DNA from: Sipunculus nudus
Lineage: Eukaryota > Annelida > Sipuncula > Golfingiida > Sipunculidae
Direction: 5' to 3'
Assembly (NCBI GenBank): GCA_026874595.1
Contig: JAPPUL010000078.1
Coordinates: 60,001 to 124,000 of the forward strand
DNA length: 64,000 bases
Position numbers and translations under genes: made by a program. Shown piece after piece: positions 17,814 through 27,500 of the stretch. Position 1 is the first letter of the stretch. Each line of letters starts with the position of its first letter. Below the pieces are notes generated by a model, which did not search any database, was not told where the DNA came from, and worked only from the letters and a program-made list of their open reading frames with translations.

Positions 17814-18518
17814 TTAACAGCTATGTTTAACTTCTTCCTCATCATCATCATCCTTAGGTGGTGGCAACTTCTCGCTTAGCCTATTAAATAATCCTATTAT
17901 TAACCCTATAGCAATAAAGCCACCTGCAGGCAATATGAAAATCAACATGCTTGCAACCTCTCCTCCCGTCTGTAGGCCCAGCATCTTTACAATACCTGTC
18001 AAATCATATACCACCCCAACATCTTCTCCGCCATACTTAAGCGAAAAGGTTATCTTTCCCTCACCCAGAAACTCACGCACTACTGACAATACCGTTATAG
18101 CTATAGTAAATCCTATCCCCATCCCAAGCCCGTCTATAAACGACCTTCCTATACTGTTCTTGCTTGCAAAACCTTCTGCTCGACCCAATATCATACAATT
18201 TACTACTATAAGGGATATGAATACTCCCATCTCCTGATACAAATCTATTACATAAGCATTCATCAAAAGCTTTACTATTGTCACAAAACTTGCTATGACC
18301 ATTATATATGCTGGAATCCGTATCTTGCTTGATACTATATTTCTTATTAACGAGACTACAACATTAGAACCAACAAGCACGAATGTAGTTGCAACACCCA
18401 TTGCAAGTCCATTTATCGCCATGTTTGTTACTGCCAGGGCCGGACATAAACCAAGAAATAATGTATATACTGGATTCTCGCGTACAAACCCTCGCCAAAA
18501 TACTGTGCTATTTGACAT
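17814..18518 (-). CDS. rnfE: Rnf complex membrane subunit E
   Basis: 234 residues, six hydrophobic helices, homologous to NqrD. The paired cysteine motifs LFLGLCPALAVT (about 20-30) and VVNCMILGRAEGFASKN (about 104-120) are as expected for the partner of RnfA. The C-terminus is a short run of Asp/Glu. It follows rnfD after 140 bases that contain no trace of rnfG, the gene normally located there. Confidence 0.92.
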   Translation of the reverse strand: MSNSTVFWRGFVRENPVYTLFLGLCPALAVTNMAINGLAMGVATTFVLVGSNVVVSLIRNIVSSKIRIPAYIMVIASFVTIVKLLMNAYVIDLYQEMGVFISLIVVNCMILGRAEGFASKNSIGRSFIDGLGMGIGFTIAITVLSVVREFLGEGKITFSLKYGGEDVGVVYDLTGIVKMLGLQTGGEVASMLIFILPAGGFIAIGLIIGLFNRLSEKLPPPKDDDDEEEVKHSC

Positions 18519-18658
18519 AATGAAGCTGCCTTTATTTTAACTCTTATATTAAATTCTTTATTCTCTTTATTATTCTCTTATTATTCTCTTATTCCGTTAA
18601 CTTAAGATTTTATGATTAAGAATTTAAAGCTCAAATATAACATAAAAAAGAATCCTGT

Positions 18659-19996
18659 TTATATTGTTTTACGTTTTTTGTGTCCAAAAATACGAGGCGC
18701 TGTGTACTTATCTATTAACGGTGTGAAGAAGTTCATTATAAGTATCGCAAATGCAACCCCTTCTGGATATCCTCCATAAAGCCTTATTAGTATCGTCAAA
18801 AGCCCGCAAGATATCCCAAATATTATCTGCCCAACCTTTGTAAGTGGCGAGGTTACCATATCCGTTGCCATAAATAACGCTCCAAGTATCAAACCTCCTG
18901 ACAAAATGTTGTACATAGCAAAATTTAAATGCTCTCCTCTCCCATCTCCTATAACATAGGCAAACAAAAATACTGTAACTATATACGTTAATGGTATTTC
19001 CCAGGTTATGTAATTCTTTATATATAAATAAATCCCACCAAGCAAAAGTAAAACAAAAGATACCTCTCCTATTGAACCACCTACATTCCCCAAAAATAAA
19101 TCAAATAAACTATAACTATCATATGGCAATGGCTTAACACCTTCTGATACAGGATTTATATACTGTTTCATCATCTCAAGAGCTGTTGCCCCTGTTGTGC
19201 CATGAACTAAATAATAGTCTTGTGTATACATTAACCCCGGCCATGACACCATTGCAAATACACGTCCGGCTATCGCTGGATTTAAAAAGTTTGTTCCAAG
19301 CCCACCAAAAAGATGTTTTATTATTACTATTGCAAATATACAACTTATTATAGTTACAAAAAGTGGTACATAAGGCGGATTCATCATTGCTATCAATATC
19401 CCTGTTACCGCCGCACTCCCATCCCAAGCACTTACCCTTTGTTTTCTAAATACATTTATTAGCCACTCCGTGATCATTGATACTAAAACTCCGGCTATTA
19501 GGTGCTGCAATGGTTTGCTATATAATAGGCTTAGGTAGATGGGATTTGCCGATAATAACTCCTCTTTGTACGTAAATACTAAAGAACCTTCTAAAAACTT
19601 AAGCTGTATTCCAAATGTGAAATACAATATCCCCCATATGTATGCAGGCAAAAGCGTTGCAAACACTATCCACATTATCTTCTTTATACTGTCTTTTGAA
19701 AATACATGTGGTGATGAAGTTACTGCAAGCTCGGGGACATTCCAATCTTTAGGCTTTTGCTTTTTATACTTTAGCGGCTTTGGCCCTTTGTCCTTACCCT
19801 TTTTACCTTCTTTGCTTTCCCTGCCTTCTTCCTTACTGTCTTCTTTGCCTTTTGGCTTTCTATCCGAGCTTATCTCTTTATCACTATATTCAGATTTAAC
19901 AGATTCAGATTTCCTAATCTCCTCGTTAGGAGGATTATCAGGCTTTCCTTTTTCGTTCGGAAGCTCTCCTGATGATTCTGTATCACTATCGCTCAT
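18659..19996 (-). CDS. rnfD: Rnf complex membrane subunit D (flavin-carrying)
   Basis: 445 residues from the ATG at 19996; a TTG at 20065 is open in frame but would add an unlikely hydrophobic leader. RnfD is the NqrB homologue that carries a covalently bound FMN on a threonine. The attachment motif TGATALEM is present. The first 105 or so residues are unusual: a polar tail rich in Lys, Glu, Ser and Asp that RnfD does not normally have. About ten membrane helices follow. It is the first gene of the cluster; upstream is the divergent smpB, so no rnfC precedes it. Confidence 0.9.
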   Translation of the reverse strand: MSDSDTESSGELPNEKGKPDNPPNEEIRKSESVKSEYSDKEISSDRKPKGKEDSKEEGRESKEGKKGKDKGPKPLKYKKQKPKDWNVPELAVTSSPHVFSKDSIKKIMWIVFATLLPAYIWGILYFTFGIQLKFLEGSLVFTYKEELLSANPIYLSLLYSKPLQHLIAGVLVSMITEWLINVFRKQRVSAWDGSAAVTGILIAMMNPPYVPLFVTIISCIFAIVIIKHLFGGLGTNFLNPAIAGRVFAMVSWPGLMYTQDYYLVHGTTGATALEMMKQYINPVSEGVKPLPYDSYSLFDLFLGNVGGSIGEVSFVLLLLGGIYLYIKNYITWEIPLTYIVTVFLFAYVIGDGRGEHLNFAMYNILSGGLILGALFMATDMVTSPLTKVGQIIFGISCGLLTILIRLYGGYPEGVAFAILIMNFFTPLIDKYTAPRIFGHKKRKTI

Positions 19997-20246
19997 AAAA
20001 ACCGCCCTTAAATATGCTATTAGACAGAGATAAAATAATATAAAGTATATATAATATATTGTCAATTACTTTTTACATTAGAACTTGCTATCTTAAAGCT
20101 TTAGAATAACTTGACTTTAAGGTGATATTCTTTTTATTCTATTTCTTATTCTCTTTCTTGTTAACTATTATATTTTATTAATAAATTTAAGGAACTAAAT
20201 CTAAGAAACTACTTAATGTAGCATAAAGCATAAGGACTACATATTT

Positions 20247-20696
20247 ATGAGTATAAAAAAGATTGCCACAAACAAAAAAGCTTTATTTGATTATGAGATA
20301 CTTGAAAAGCTTGAGGCTGGAGTTGTCCTTCTTGGGACTGAGGTTAAATCTATACGAGAAGGTAAAGTTAATCTAAAAGACAGCTTTGTAAAGTTCTTTG
20401 GAAAGGAGCTTTGGGCATTAAATATACATATAAGTCCTTACAGTTTCGGCAATAGAAATAATCACGAGCCAAGTCGAACGAGAAAACTTCTGCTTAACAA
20501 AAGAGAAATCCTAAAGCTTGAAAAAAAGATAAAAGAACGTGGTTTTACAATAATACCAATAAAGCTCTACATTAAAGGCCAACGTGTTAAACTTGAGATT
20601 GCTCTTTGCAGAGGCAAGAAACTTTATGATAAAAGACAAAGTATTAAAAAAAGAGAACAGGATAGAGAAATGGCTAGGTTACGTAAAAATTATTAA
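20247..20696 (+). CDS. smpB: SsrA-binding protein SmpB
   Basis: 149 residues. SmpB binds tmRNA and is required for rescue of stalled ribosomes. The family core is intact: GVVLLGTEVKSIREGKVNLKDSFV (about 28-50), LWALNIHISPYSFGN, and the basic C-terminal tail KREQDREMARLRKNY that enters the mRNA channel. It is divergent from the rnf cluster over about 180 bases of AT-rich DNA. No tmRNA gene is visible in the window. Confidence 0.95.
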   Translation: MSIKKIATNKKALFDYEILEKLEAGVVLLGTEVKSIREGKVNLKDSFVKFFGKELWALNIHISPYSFGNRNNHEPSRTRKLLLNKREILKLEKKIKERGFTIIPIKLYIKGQRVKLEIALCRGKKLYDKRQSIKKREQDREMARLRKNY

Positions 20697-20767
20697 TTAT
20701 ATTTTCCCTTTAACATTTAGAGTTCTTATATCTTAAATAAAGATATTTTAATGGAGCAATAGTTATT

Positions 20768-21154
20768 ATGAAAGATATACAAGAGAAGGTAGTTGACTAC
20801 TTTATGAGCCTTAGGCTTGACTATGAAGAGATTGCAGATGGGATGTGGGTTATACATGATGAATTTGACGATATTAATAACCTAGTTGTCTCAATAGAAG
20901 ATCCACTTTTAATATTTAGAGTAAAACTTATGCAAATACCAAATAAAAATCGTGAAGGCTTTTATGAGAAACTACTTCGGTTAAATTCTGAGAGTCTCGT
21001 ACATGGAGCTTATGCGCTTGAGCAAGATGGTGTTGTTATAGTTGATACGCTTGAGCTTGAAAATCTGGATCTAAATGAGTTTCAAGCCTCTTTGGATTCA
21101 ATATTTATGGCTATCCGAGAGGATTACAAGGTATTGTCAAGCTATTCAAAATAA
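20768..21154 (+). CDS. YbjN / secretion-chaperone-like protein
   Basis: 128 residues with the alternating acidic alpha-beta pattern of YbjN and CesT-type chaperone folds: DYEEIADGMWVIHDE, LLIFRVKLMQIP, YEKLLRLNSESLVHGAYAL, VVIVDTLELENLDLNEFQASLD. It lies 51 bases upstream of a PspA/IM30 gene on the same strand, a pairing that occurs in other bacteria. A cytoplasmic role with PspA in membrane-stress handling is inferred; no motif proves it. Confidence 0.65.
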   Translation: MKDIQEKVVDYFMSLRLDYEEIADGMWVIHDEFDDINNLVVSIEDPLLIFRVKLMQIPNKNREGFYEKLLRLNSESLVHGAYALEQDGVVIVDTLELENLDLNEFQASLDSIFMAIREDYKVLSSYSK

Positions 21155-21205
21155 CTTATTAGATTATATAGACAAAATAACATAAATAAATGGAGCTTAT
21201 AAAAC

Positions 21206-21892
21206 ATGGGTATACTAGACAGGTTTATGACAGTTGTAAAGTCAAACTTAAATGATTTAATTAGTAAATCAGAAGATCCTAAGAAGATGCTTGAACAGAT
21301 AATACTTGATATGAATAAGCAGCTTAATAAGGTTAAAACAGAGGTTGCTCAAGCTATAGCAGATGAAAAACGTATACAAAAGCAATTTCATGAAAGTCAA
21401 AAACAAGCAAAAACTTGGGAACAGCGTGCTATGCTTGCCGTAGAAAAAGGTGATGACACCTTAGCGATGGAGGCTCTTGCAAAACAAGAAAAAACCTCAC
21501 TTGAAGCACGGCAATATGAAGAACAGTGGTTAAGTCAAAAAACTGTTGTTGATAAATTAAAGGAAGGTTTGAAAGAGCTTAATAACAAGCTGCAAGAGGC
21601 GCAACGAAAGAAAAACTTACTTATTGCAAGACAAAAAAGAGCTGAGGCACAAAGTAGGATATCTAAAACTATGTCAAGCCTTACTGATACTTCTGCGTAT
21701 GACTCTTTTGCCCGAATGGAAGAGAAGGTAAATGCCATAGAGGCAAGAGCTGAGGCTGATAGCGAAATTACAAACACTCTTGCTGGAAGTGATTTAGAGG
21801 GTAAATTTAAAGCCTTAGAAGGAGGTTCATCAGAGGCAGGGCATATGAGCGATAAACTAGCTGCCCTTAAGGCTAAGATGAATAAAAGCTAA
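21206..21892 (+). CDS. pspA: PspA/IM30 family membrane-stress protein
   Basis: 228 residues, almost entirely coiled coil from about 25 to 190. The family opening MGILDRFMTVVKSNLNDLISKSEDPKKMLEQII fits PspA/Vipp1, peripheral membrane proteins that polymerise on damaged inner membrane. Helix 0 (residues 1-22) is amphipathic as needed for membrane binding. No pspF, pspB or pspC lies alongside; the partner here is the YbjN-like gene. The ATG is preceded by GGAG at 10 bases. Convergent with the aldolase gene. Confidence 0.93.
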   Translation: MGILDRFMTVVKSNLNDLISKSEDPKKMLEQIILDMNKQLNKVKTEVAQAIADEKRIQKQFHESQKQAKTWEQRAMLAVEKGDDTLAMEALAKQEKTSLEARQYEEQWLSQKTVVDKLKEGLKELNNKLQEAQRKKNLLIARQKRAEAQSRISKTMSSLTDTSAYDSFARMEEKVNAIEARAEADSEITNTLAGSDLEGKFKALEGGSSEAGHMSDKLAALKAKMNKS

Positions 21893-21910
21893 AACACTTA
21901 TACATAATAA

Positions 21911-22540
21911 TTACAAGTTTATATTGGCTACATACTCACGTGCATTTTCTTCCAAAAGCTTATAATCCTTATTCTCTAAAATAGATTGGGTAATAAGACT
22001 TGAAGATACTCCAAGTGCAAAGGCACCTACTTTTAAGTAGTCTCTTAAATTAGATAACTGTATGCCGCCTGTTGGCATAAAATTGATATTAGGAAAAACG
22101 TTTTTTAATGACTTAATATAAGAGGGGCCTCCCATACTTGCCACAGGAAATATCTTTGTCAACTCAACATTAAAACTCGCAGCACTCATAACCTCACTCG
22201 GCGTTAAACATCCAGGTATTGTTAATACACAATCTTTTTGCGCTATAGTTATTATACTCTTGTCAGTATGAGGGGAGACTATAAAACAAGCACCTGCATC
22301 TACAGACTTTCTAACACTAAGACTATCTAAAACTGTTCCAACACCAACAAATAAATCCTGCCTACGTAAATAACTAACTATATTAAAAGCATCATGTGAT
22401 AATAAAGATACTTCTATAACCTTAATCCCTCCCGCCAAAAGAGACTCTATTATCTTAAGAGCATCATGTTCTTGGGAAAGTCTTATTACTGGAACTATTT
22501 TATGCCTAAAAAGCAAAGATAATGCTTCTTTTTTATCCAC
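21911..22540 (-). CDS. eda: KDPG/KHG-type 2-keto-3-deoxy acid aldolase
   Basis: 209 residues. Class I aldolase of the 2-dehydro-3-deoxy-phosphogluconate / 4-hydroxy-2-oxoglutarate family. Visible are VPVIR near residue 17, the Glu of VIEVSLLS, VGVGTVLD, FIVSPH, the Schiff-base Lys in KIFPVASMGGPSYIK (about 133) and MPTGGI. The arginine that normally follows as EVTLR is Leu, so substrate choice may differ from classic KDPG aldolase. The start is GTG, directly following the stop of the upstream unknown gene (TAA-GTG), which shows coupling. No Entner-Doudoroff partner gene lies nearby. Confidence 0.85.
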   Translation of the reverse strand: MDKKEALSLLFRHKIVPVIRLSQEHDALKIIESLLAGGIKVIEVSLLSHDAFNIVSYLRRQDLFVGVGTVLDSLSVRKSVDAGACFIVSPHTDKSIITIAQKDCVLTIPGCLTPSEVMSAASFNVELTKIFPVASMGGPSYIKSLKNVFPNINFMPTGGIQLSNLRDYLKVGAFALGVSSSLITQSILENKDYKLLEENAREYVANINL

Positions 22541-24439
22541 TTATTGCTCAACCCGGGCCTTAAGACTAATATAGTGATCCATATGCGATATAATAGAATC
22601 CTTTGCTCTGTAACGTCGTGATATGTCATCTTCTCGTAGGAAATATATTAGATTAAGAGTAAAACTTACTATGTCTTTTATAACTTCTATCACGCTTTTA
22701 TCACTTAGTAATGGATGCAATATTATCTTTTCGTTTGCGTAGGGAATTAAACGTCCTTGCCCATCATCTGTATATTCTATTGCCTCATCTTTCGTCTTAT
22801 AGGCTTTTAAAAGCTCTTCTCCCCTAAGACCACTTGAAATATCATGCAAATAAAGTATCCTGCTAAGCTTATAACCTATACTCTTATATATTAAAACCAT
22901 ACTCTCAACTATTCGACACTCATTCTCCTCTTCCTCATTAGGTAAGGCCTGGCTTGCTGTGTATAGCAAATATTTATCCAGACTTAATGGCCCGATGCTC
23001 CCAATCCCTATCCTCTTGAAACTAAGTTCTTCCAATTGATTAATATCATATCTTAAAAACGTCTTACTAAATACTATAATACTCTTTTTAGCATCTTCTC
23101 CCCCAACGTATACTTGTCCCCTTATAAAATCACCATAATGGGCTATGAATCCTTTAGATAACTGCCTCATTACTCCAGCTACATCCCTATAAAAACTATT
23201 AAACGGATTTACATTATATGCTCTACTCTTTCCATAAGTCTTTCCATAAGATTGGCTTTTTATTTGTACATGATATTCATAATTCGCTATTCTATTAAAT
23301 AATTCTATCCAGCCCTTACCCGGCTCACTATATAAGCCTTCCTTGACTTTTATATCGCTTGATACACTTATATTCTGCAGAAAGAAAAGCTCACCCTCAA
23401 GCTCTTCTAACGCTTCGTCTACCTCTTCTATAAAACGACTTACCCTATGCTTTACTATATCATCGAATATAAACTTATCTTCTTCTATCTTTCCTATATC
23501 ATAATGTTCATATAACTCAGATAGATTGACAAATCTATTATAATAAAGTCCGTATTCCGCTAAAATTGCATTACAAAACGACAAGTCTCGCATGTCTATA
23601 TTTACCATCTTCTCTACTGTCGATACCGTCTTACTCACCGTCTTACCATACTGACTATGATTTTCTAACAATTTGTATAATGTCGTCTTTAAACCTTCTC
23701 GATAGCTCCCCCGAGACAAAACCTTTAAATAAGGCTTTACAAATAAATCTATTATCCTTAAATTCCTATATACCGTGTTCCCCCGCTTTATAAGCCCTCC
23801 AAGCCGTGCAAACAATGATACAAATTCATAAAATGTCACAACTACATTATAAGAAAGAGGATTAAGCTCCTTCCAACCGTTTAATACCACATAGTGCACT
23901 TCCTTTTGCACACTCTCCTTTACATACCTACTAAATTCACTCCACAAAAGTAGTGCCTCGCCTGACTCTCTTTTCTTTAATCCAAAAAAATCAAAGCTAA
24001 TTGTCTTTGTTCGCTCTCCAAACTGGATTAAACGTGGTCGGCTAAATAGTACATAATTTAAGAATGTATTTGCTACTAGCTTTTTCTTCTTCTCTTTTGA
24101 TTTAGCATCTTTTATTTTTTTTGTTTTAGTATCTTTTGATTCAGCATCGCCTTTCCCTACAACCCCTAAGCTAACGGCTTCATAGCCTAGCTCAGAAACA
24201 CTTATTCCTTCCTCGTATGCAATATCAAGTTGTTCTATCTTTTGTATCCGCGTTACTATTGAATCTTCTTTCTCCACTATCTCTTTTATCAAATTTTGTA
24301 AATCTATTGGCCGATTCTTCTTATACAGTGCCACAAACTTTAAGTAACTATCTAAGTTTGATACTAGCTTACGACCTACACTATCATCCTTCTCAACAAC
24401 CCCATGGAGCACCTTTGAGTATTCTTCCCTAACATTCAA
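22541..24439 (-). CDS. Large protein of unknown function, 632 residues
   Basis: No domain recognised. The protein is soluble, mostly helical, with a charged Lys/Asp spacer at about 105-125, a hydrophobic strand patch around 140-190, and no signal peptide, metal site or nucleotide-binding loop that I can identify. The Glu-rich helix VDEALEELEGELFFL lies around 340. It lies between the giant coiled-coil gene (107 bases upstream) and the aldolase gene (abutting), all on one strand. Its context points to a partner of the coiled-coil protein. A lineage-restricted conserved protein is likely. Confidence 0.6.
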   Translation of the reverse strand: MNVREEYSKVLHGVVEKDDSVGRKLVSNLDSYLKFVALYKKNRPIDLQNLIKEIVEKEDSIVTRIQKIEQLDIAYEEGISVSELGYEAVSLGVVGKGDAESKDTKTKKIKDAKSKEKKKKLVANTFLNYVLFSRPRLIQFGERTKTISFDFFGLKKRESGEALLLWSEFSRYVKESVQKEVHYVVLNGWKELNPLSYNVVVTFYEFVSLFARLGGLIKRGNTVYRNLRIIDLFVKPYLKVLSRGSYREGLKTTLYKLLENHSQYGKTVSKTVSTVEKMVNIDMRDLSFCNAILAEYGLYYNRFVNLSELYEHYDIGKIEEDKFIFDDIVKHRVSRFIEEVDEALEELEGELFFLQNISVSSDIKVKEGLYSEPGKGWIELFNRIANYEYHVQIKSQSYGKTYGKSRAYNVNPFNSFYRDVAGVMRQLSKGFIAHYGDFIRGQVYVGGEDAKKSIIVFSKTFLRYDINQLEELSFKRIGIGSIGPLSLDKYLLYTASQALPNEEEENECRIVESMVLIYKSIGYKLSRILYLHDISSGLRGEELLKAYKTKDEAIEYTDDGQGRLIPYANEKIILHPLLSDKSVIEVIKDIVSFTLNLIYFLREDDISRRYRAKDSIISHMDHYISLKARVEQ

Positions 24440-24546
24440 TATTACACTCCAAATATAACTTTCTTTAGAATTATTCCATAATCTTTTATGACTTTACTTT
24501 AGGACTAGATAACACTTTAAAAATTACAAATATGCAACTTTTTAAG

Positions 24547-27500
24547 CTATCTTATTTTACTCTTATCTACATCTATCACTAGCTTTACTTCACTCTTGCT
24601 TAAGTTTAATAACGTGCTTATCCGCTCTATGTCAAATCCCTTGTCATATAACTTTATTACCGCCTCTTGGCGATTTTCACTGCTTAATCCATTAGTACTA
24701 CCATCTATTTTTATATCTTCTTTTCTTTTTTCTCTTTTCTCTATCCCATCATAAACCTTACCATCCCCATCCGATAAATCTATATCAGAAGCCACTTCCG
24801 CCTCATCTAATACTTCTATCCCCTTCGATAAACCATCTAGTGTATCTTTACCCCCTTCTAATACCTCGCCTTTTTCCAAAATAACTGCTTTACCAGCTGC
24901 TCCTTCGTTAAGTACTCTTTTAGCAGCTTTTGAATCTTTAGCTTTTACTTCCCCTTTTACCAGCACTTGAAGCTCGTCTATTCGCCTGTCTGCAGCCTTT
25001 TGAAGCTTAGAAAGCAAATTCTCTGTCTGTGCTACTCGCTCTCTGGCTATTTCTATTTGATTCGTTCGCTTCTCAAGGTCTAATACCAGCAAGTCCATCT
25101 CGTCAAAGCGCTTTATTACCTCTTCCATCTTCTCCTGTAGCCCCTCTATCTTTGCCATCTTCTTCTCTATGTCTTCTACTGTCCCCTTAAGCACTGTGTT
25201 TTTATCCTGGAACATTTTAAAATCATCTTTTATCTCTTCTATATGTCCATCAAGACCTGATATGTACTCTTGTGCCTCTTTTAAAACAGGTAAGCTCTCC
25301 TTTACTCGTGCATCTGATTCATTCAACTTTGATATCGATTCTGAGGCTTTATTATATATCTCTTTAAATTTTGAAAGCCGCTTCGTTCCCTCTTCAAGTT
25401 CAGAAAGACTTGTTTGCATCTCTTCTATCTTCTTTTCTATTACATCTTCCATATTTAATACTGATTCCGTTCTGTCTACAAGCTCGCTTAAGGCTTTTCG
25501 CTTACTGTCTGCGTTGCTCATCACTCCCTTTAATTGCTCCCTTATCTCCATTACATCCTCAAGCTTATTCTCAAACTCTTTGAAATATTCTCGCTCCTCG
25601 CGCATTCGCTTCGTTTGTTCACTTGCATTTTGTATCTCTTCCTTCAACTTATCATAAAATTTCTCCGCCTTCTTAAATAACTTTGACTCCTTAACAAACT
25701 CCCGTATCCGCTCATCTATTAACTTAAGCTCCAGACTTATATTCTCAAACTCTTCCTTCGTCTTTAAGCTTAGTTTATCCTTTAAACTAGTTAGCTCCTT
25801 CTCCATCTTACCAAGTTCTAAGCCAAACTTCTTGTTAAACTCCTCTATATCTACATCATACTCCAAAACTTGTTTAAGTCCAGCCCCAAGCTCCTTTACA
25901 CGACCTTCTGTCTTTGATATATAACTATTCAATTTCCCCTCATACTCACTTTGCAAGCTAGACAGCATGCTTCGCATCCCAGATTGGGCCTTTTCCGTCT
26001 TTACTGCCAGCTTGTTTTCTAACTCCATATTTAAGCCGTTTAATCTTTCATTAAAACCTTCTAAAAGACCCTCAAGCTCATATCGTACCTCTTCCTTATA
26101 CGTTCCTATCCCTCGTAAAGCCATAGCCTCCATCTCCTTTACTTTTCCCTCCATTCCCACAAGCTCTCTACTTAAATTCTCACTCTTATCTACTAATATC
26201 TCGTATTTTTTTACCTCTGTCTCCTTTACGTCCACTCTTAACTTATTTACATATTCACTAAGTTCTCTCTTATAAGTATTTGCTTGCTCACCCACATCGT
26301 ATCTTGAGTCTTCTGCCATACTTTTAAATCTACTTTGCAACAACAATAACTCGTTTGACACTTCCTTTACCTTCTCTTCTGTATCCTTTAAAAGTTTTGT
26401 GTTATTTATCATGTACCCTTGTTCTACTTTGTCATAGTTTGTCTTTATTGTTTGAAGCATTTTATCAAGTTCTGCACTATAAAACTCCTTTATACCCGAT
26501 ATCATGTAGTCAAGCTCTTTTTCCTTCTCTTGTAACTCCCCTTTATTACTTTCATAAAAAAGATTTATCTCGCTCTTCTTCTCCTCTATTACTCCACTTA
26601 TTGTATCTGCTTCTGATATTAGCCTTTCTCTTACCGATAGGTACATCTTCTCTATACTACCCTTTACCCCTTCATACTGCCTCTCACTCTCCCTCCTCTG
26701 ATTTTCAAGACTAAAATGTAAATCCTCTATACTCTTACTTATTTGGCCCCTCAGTTCTATATCAGATTGCTTTACCTCCTCTTTAAACCTACTTACACTA
26801 TCCTCAAATCCTCGCTTCATTCCCTCTCCTTCCTTCTTTAGAGTATTTAGGGTCCGCTCAAGCTCCTTTTGCTCTACAAACGCTTTGTGCACTTGTAATG
26901 ATAAATCTTTCGTTATCCTTGACTTTTCTGTGTCTATATAATTTTCAAGATAGGCGTTTATACTTGTACTTTGTTTTGTTATCTTTCGCTTCTCCTCTTC
27001 TAATGTATATATTAGTTGCTCTATGTCTTTATTAAATTTATCCTTTAAACTACTTCCAAGTCCTAATACCTTCAAGTCCATGTCTTCTACCTTATTACGC
27101 AGAGCATTTATATCCTTTTCTATTGTCCCTTTTAACTTATTAAGCTCGTTTGTTAACGCTTCCTTCGGTAAAACCATCTTCTCTTCTATCTCACGTTGTG
27201 CCTTACTTATATTCCCTCGCAATACATCTAACTTTGACCCCATCTCCTCTTCCAATCTAACCATCTGCCCGCTTAGCTCTTTGTTGAACTTTAGCTCAAA
27301 TTCCCTTACCACTCGATCCATGTCTTCAAAGAAAATATTAAATCCATTAACACGCTTTTCTACTTCGCTAAACTTATCTAATAACCTCTCTTTATAATTC
27401 TCTTCTATCCTTGTCAGGTTCTTTGCAAATTCATCCTCTCGCTCTTTATACTCTTTTGTAAGCTCAGCAGAACGCTTTTGTATTTCCTCGTGCTTATTAT

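Noticed and set aside
18519-18658. Remnant of rnfG between rnfD and rnfE
   Set aside because: The 140 bases are AT-rich with short GAGAATAATAA repeats and show no FMN-binding motif or open frame.
16082-19996. Na-translocating NQR operon
   Set aside because: RnfA, D and E are homologous to Nqr subunits, but the multi-ferredoxin RnfB identifies the complex as Rnf.
19539-20033. A 164-codon rightward frame opposite rnfD
   Set aside because: Antisense shadow of the low-complexity RnfD tail.
25169-25657. A 162-codon rightward frame inside the giant coiled-coil gene
   Set aside because: Antisense of heptad repeats gives long Ser/Phe/Leu-rich open frames; no start signal, no homology.
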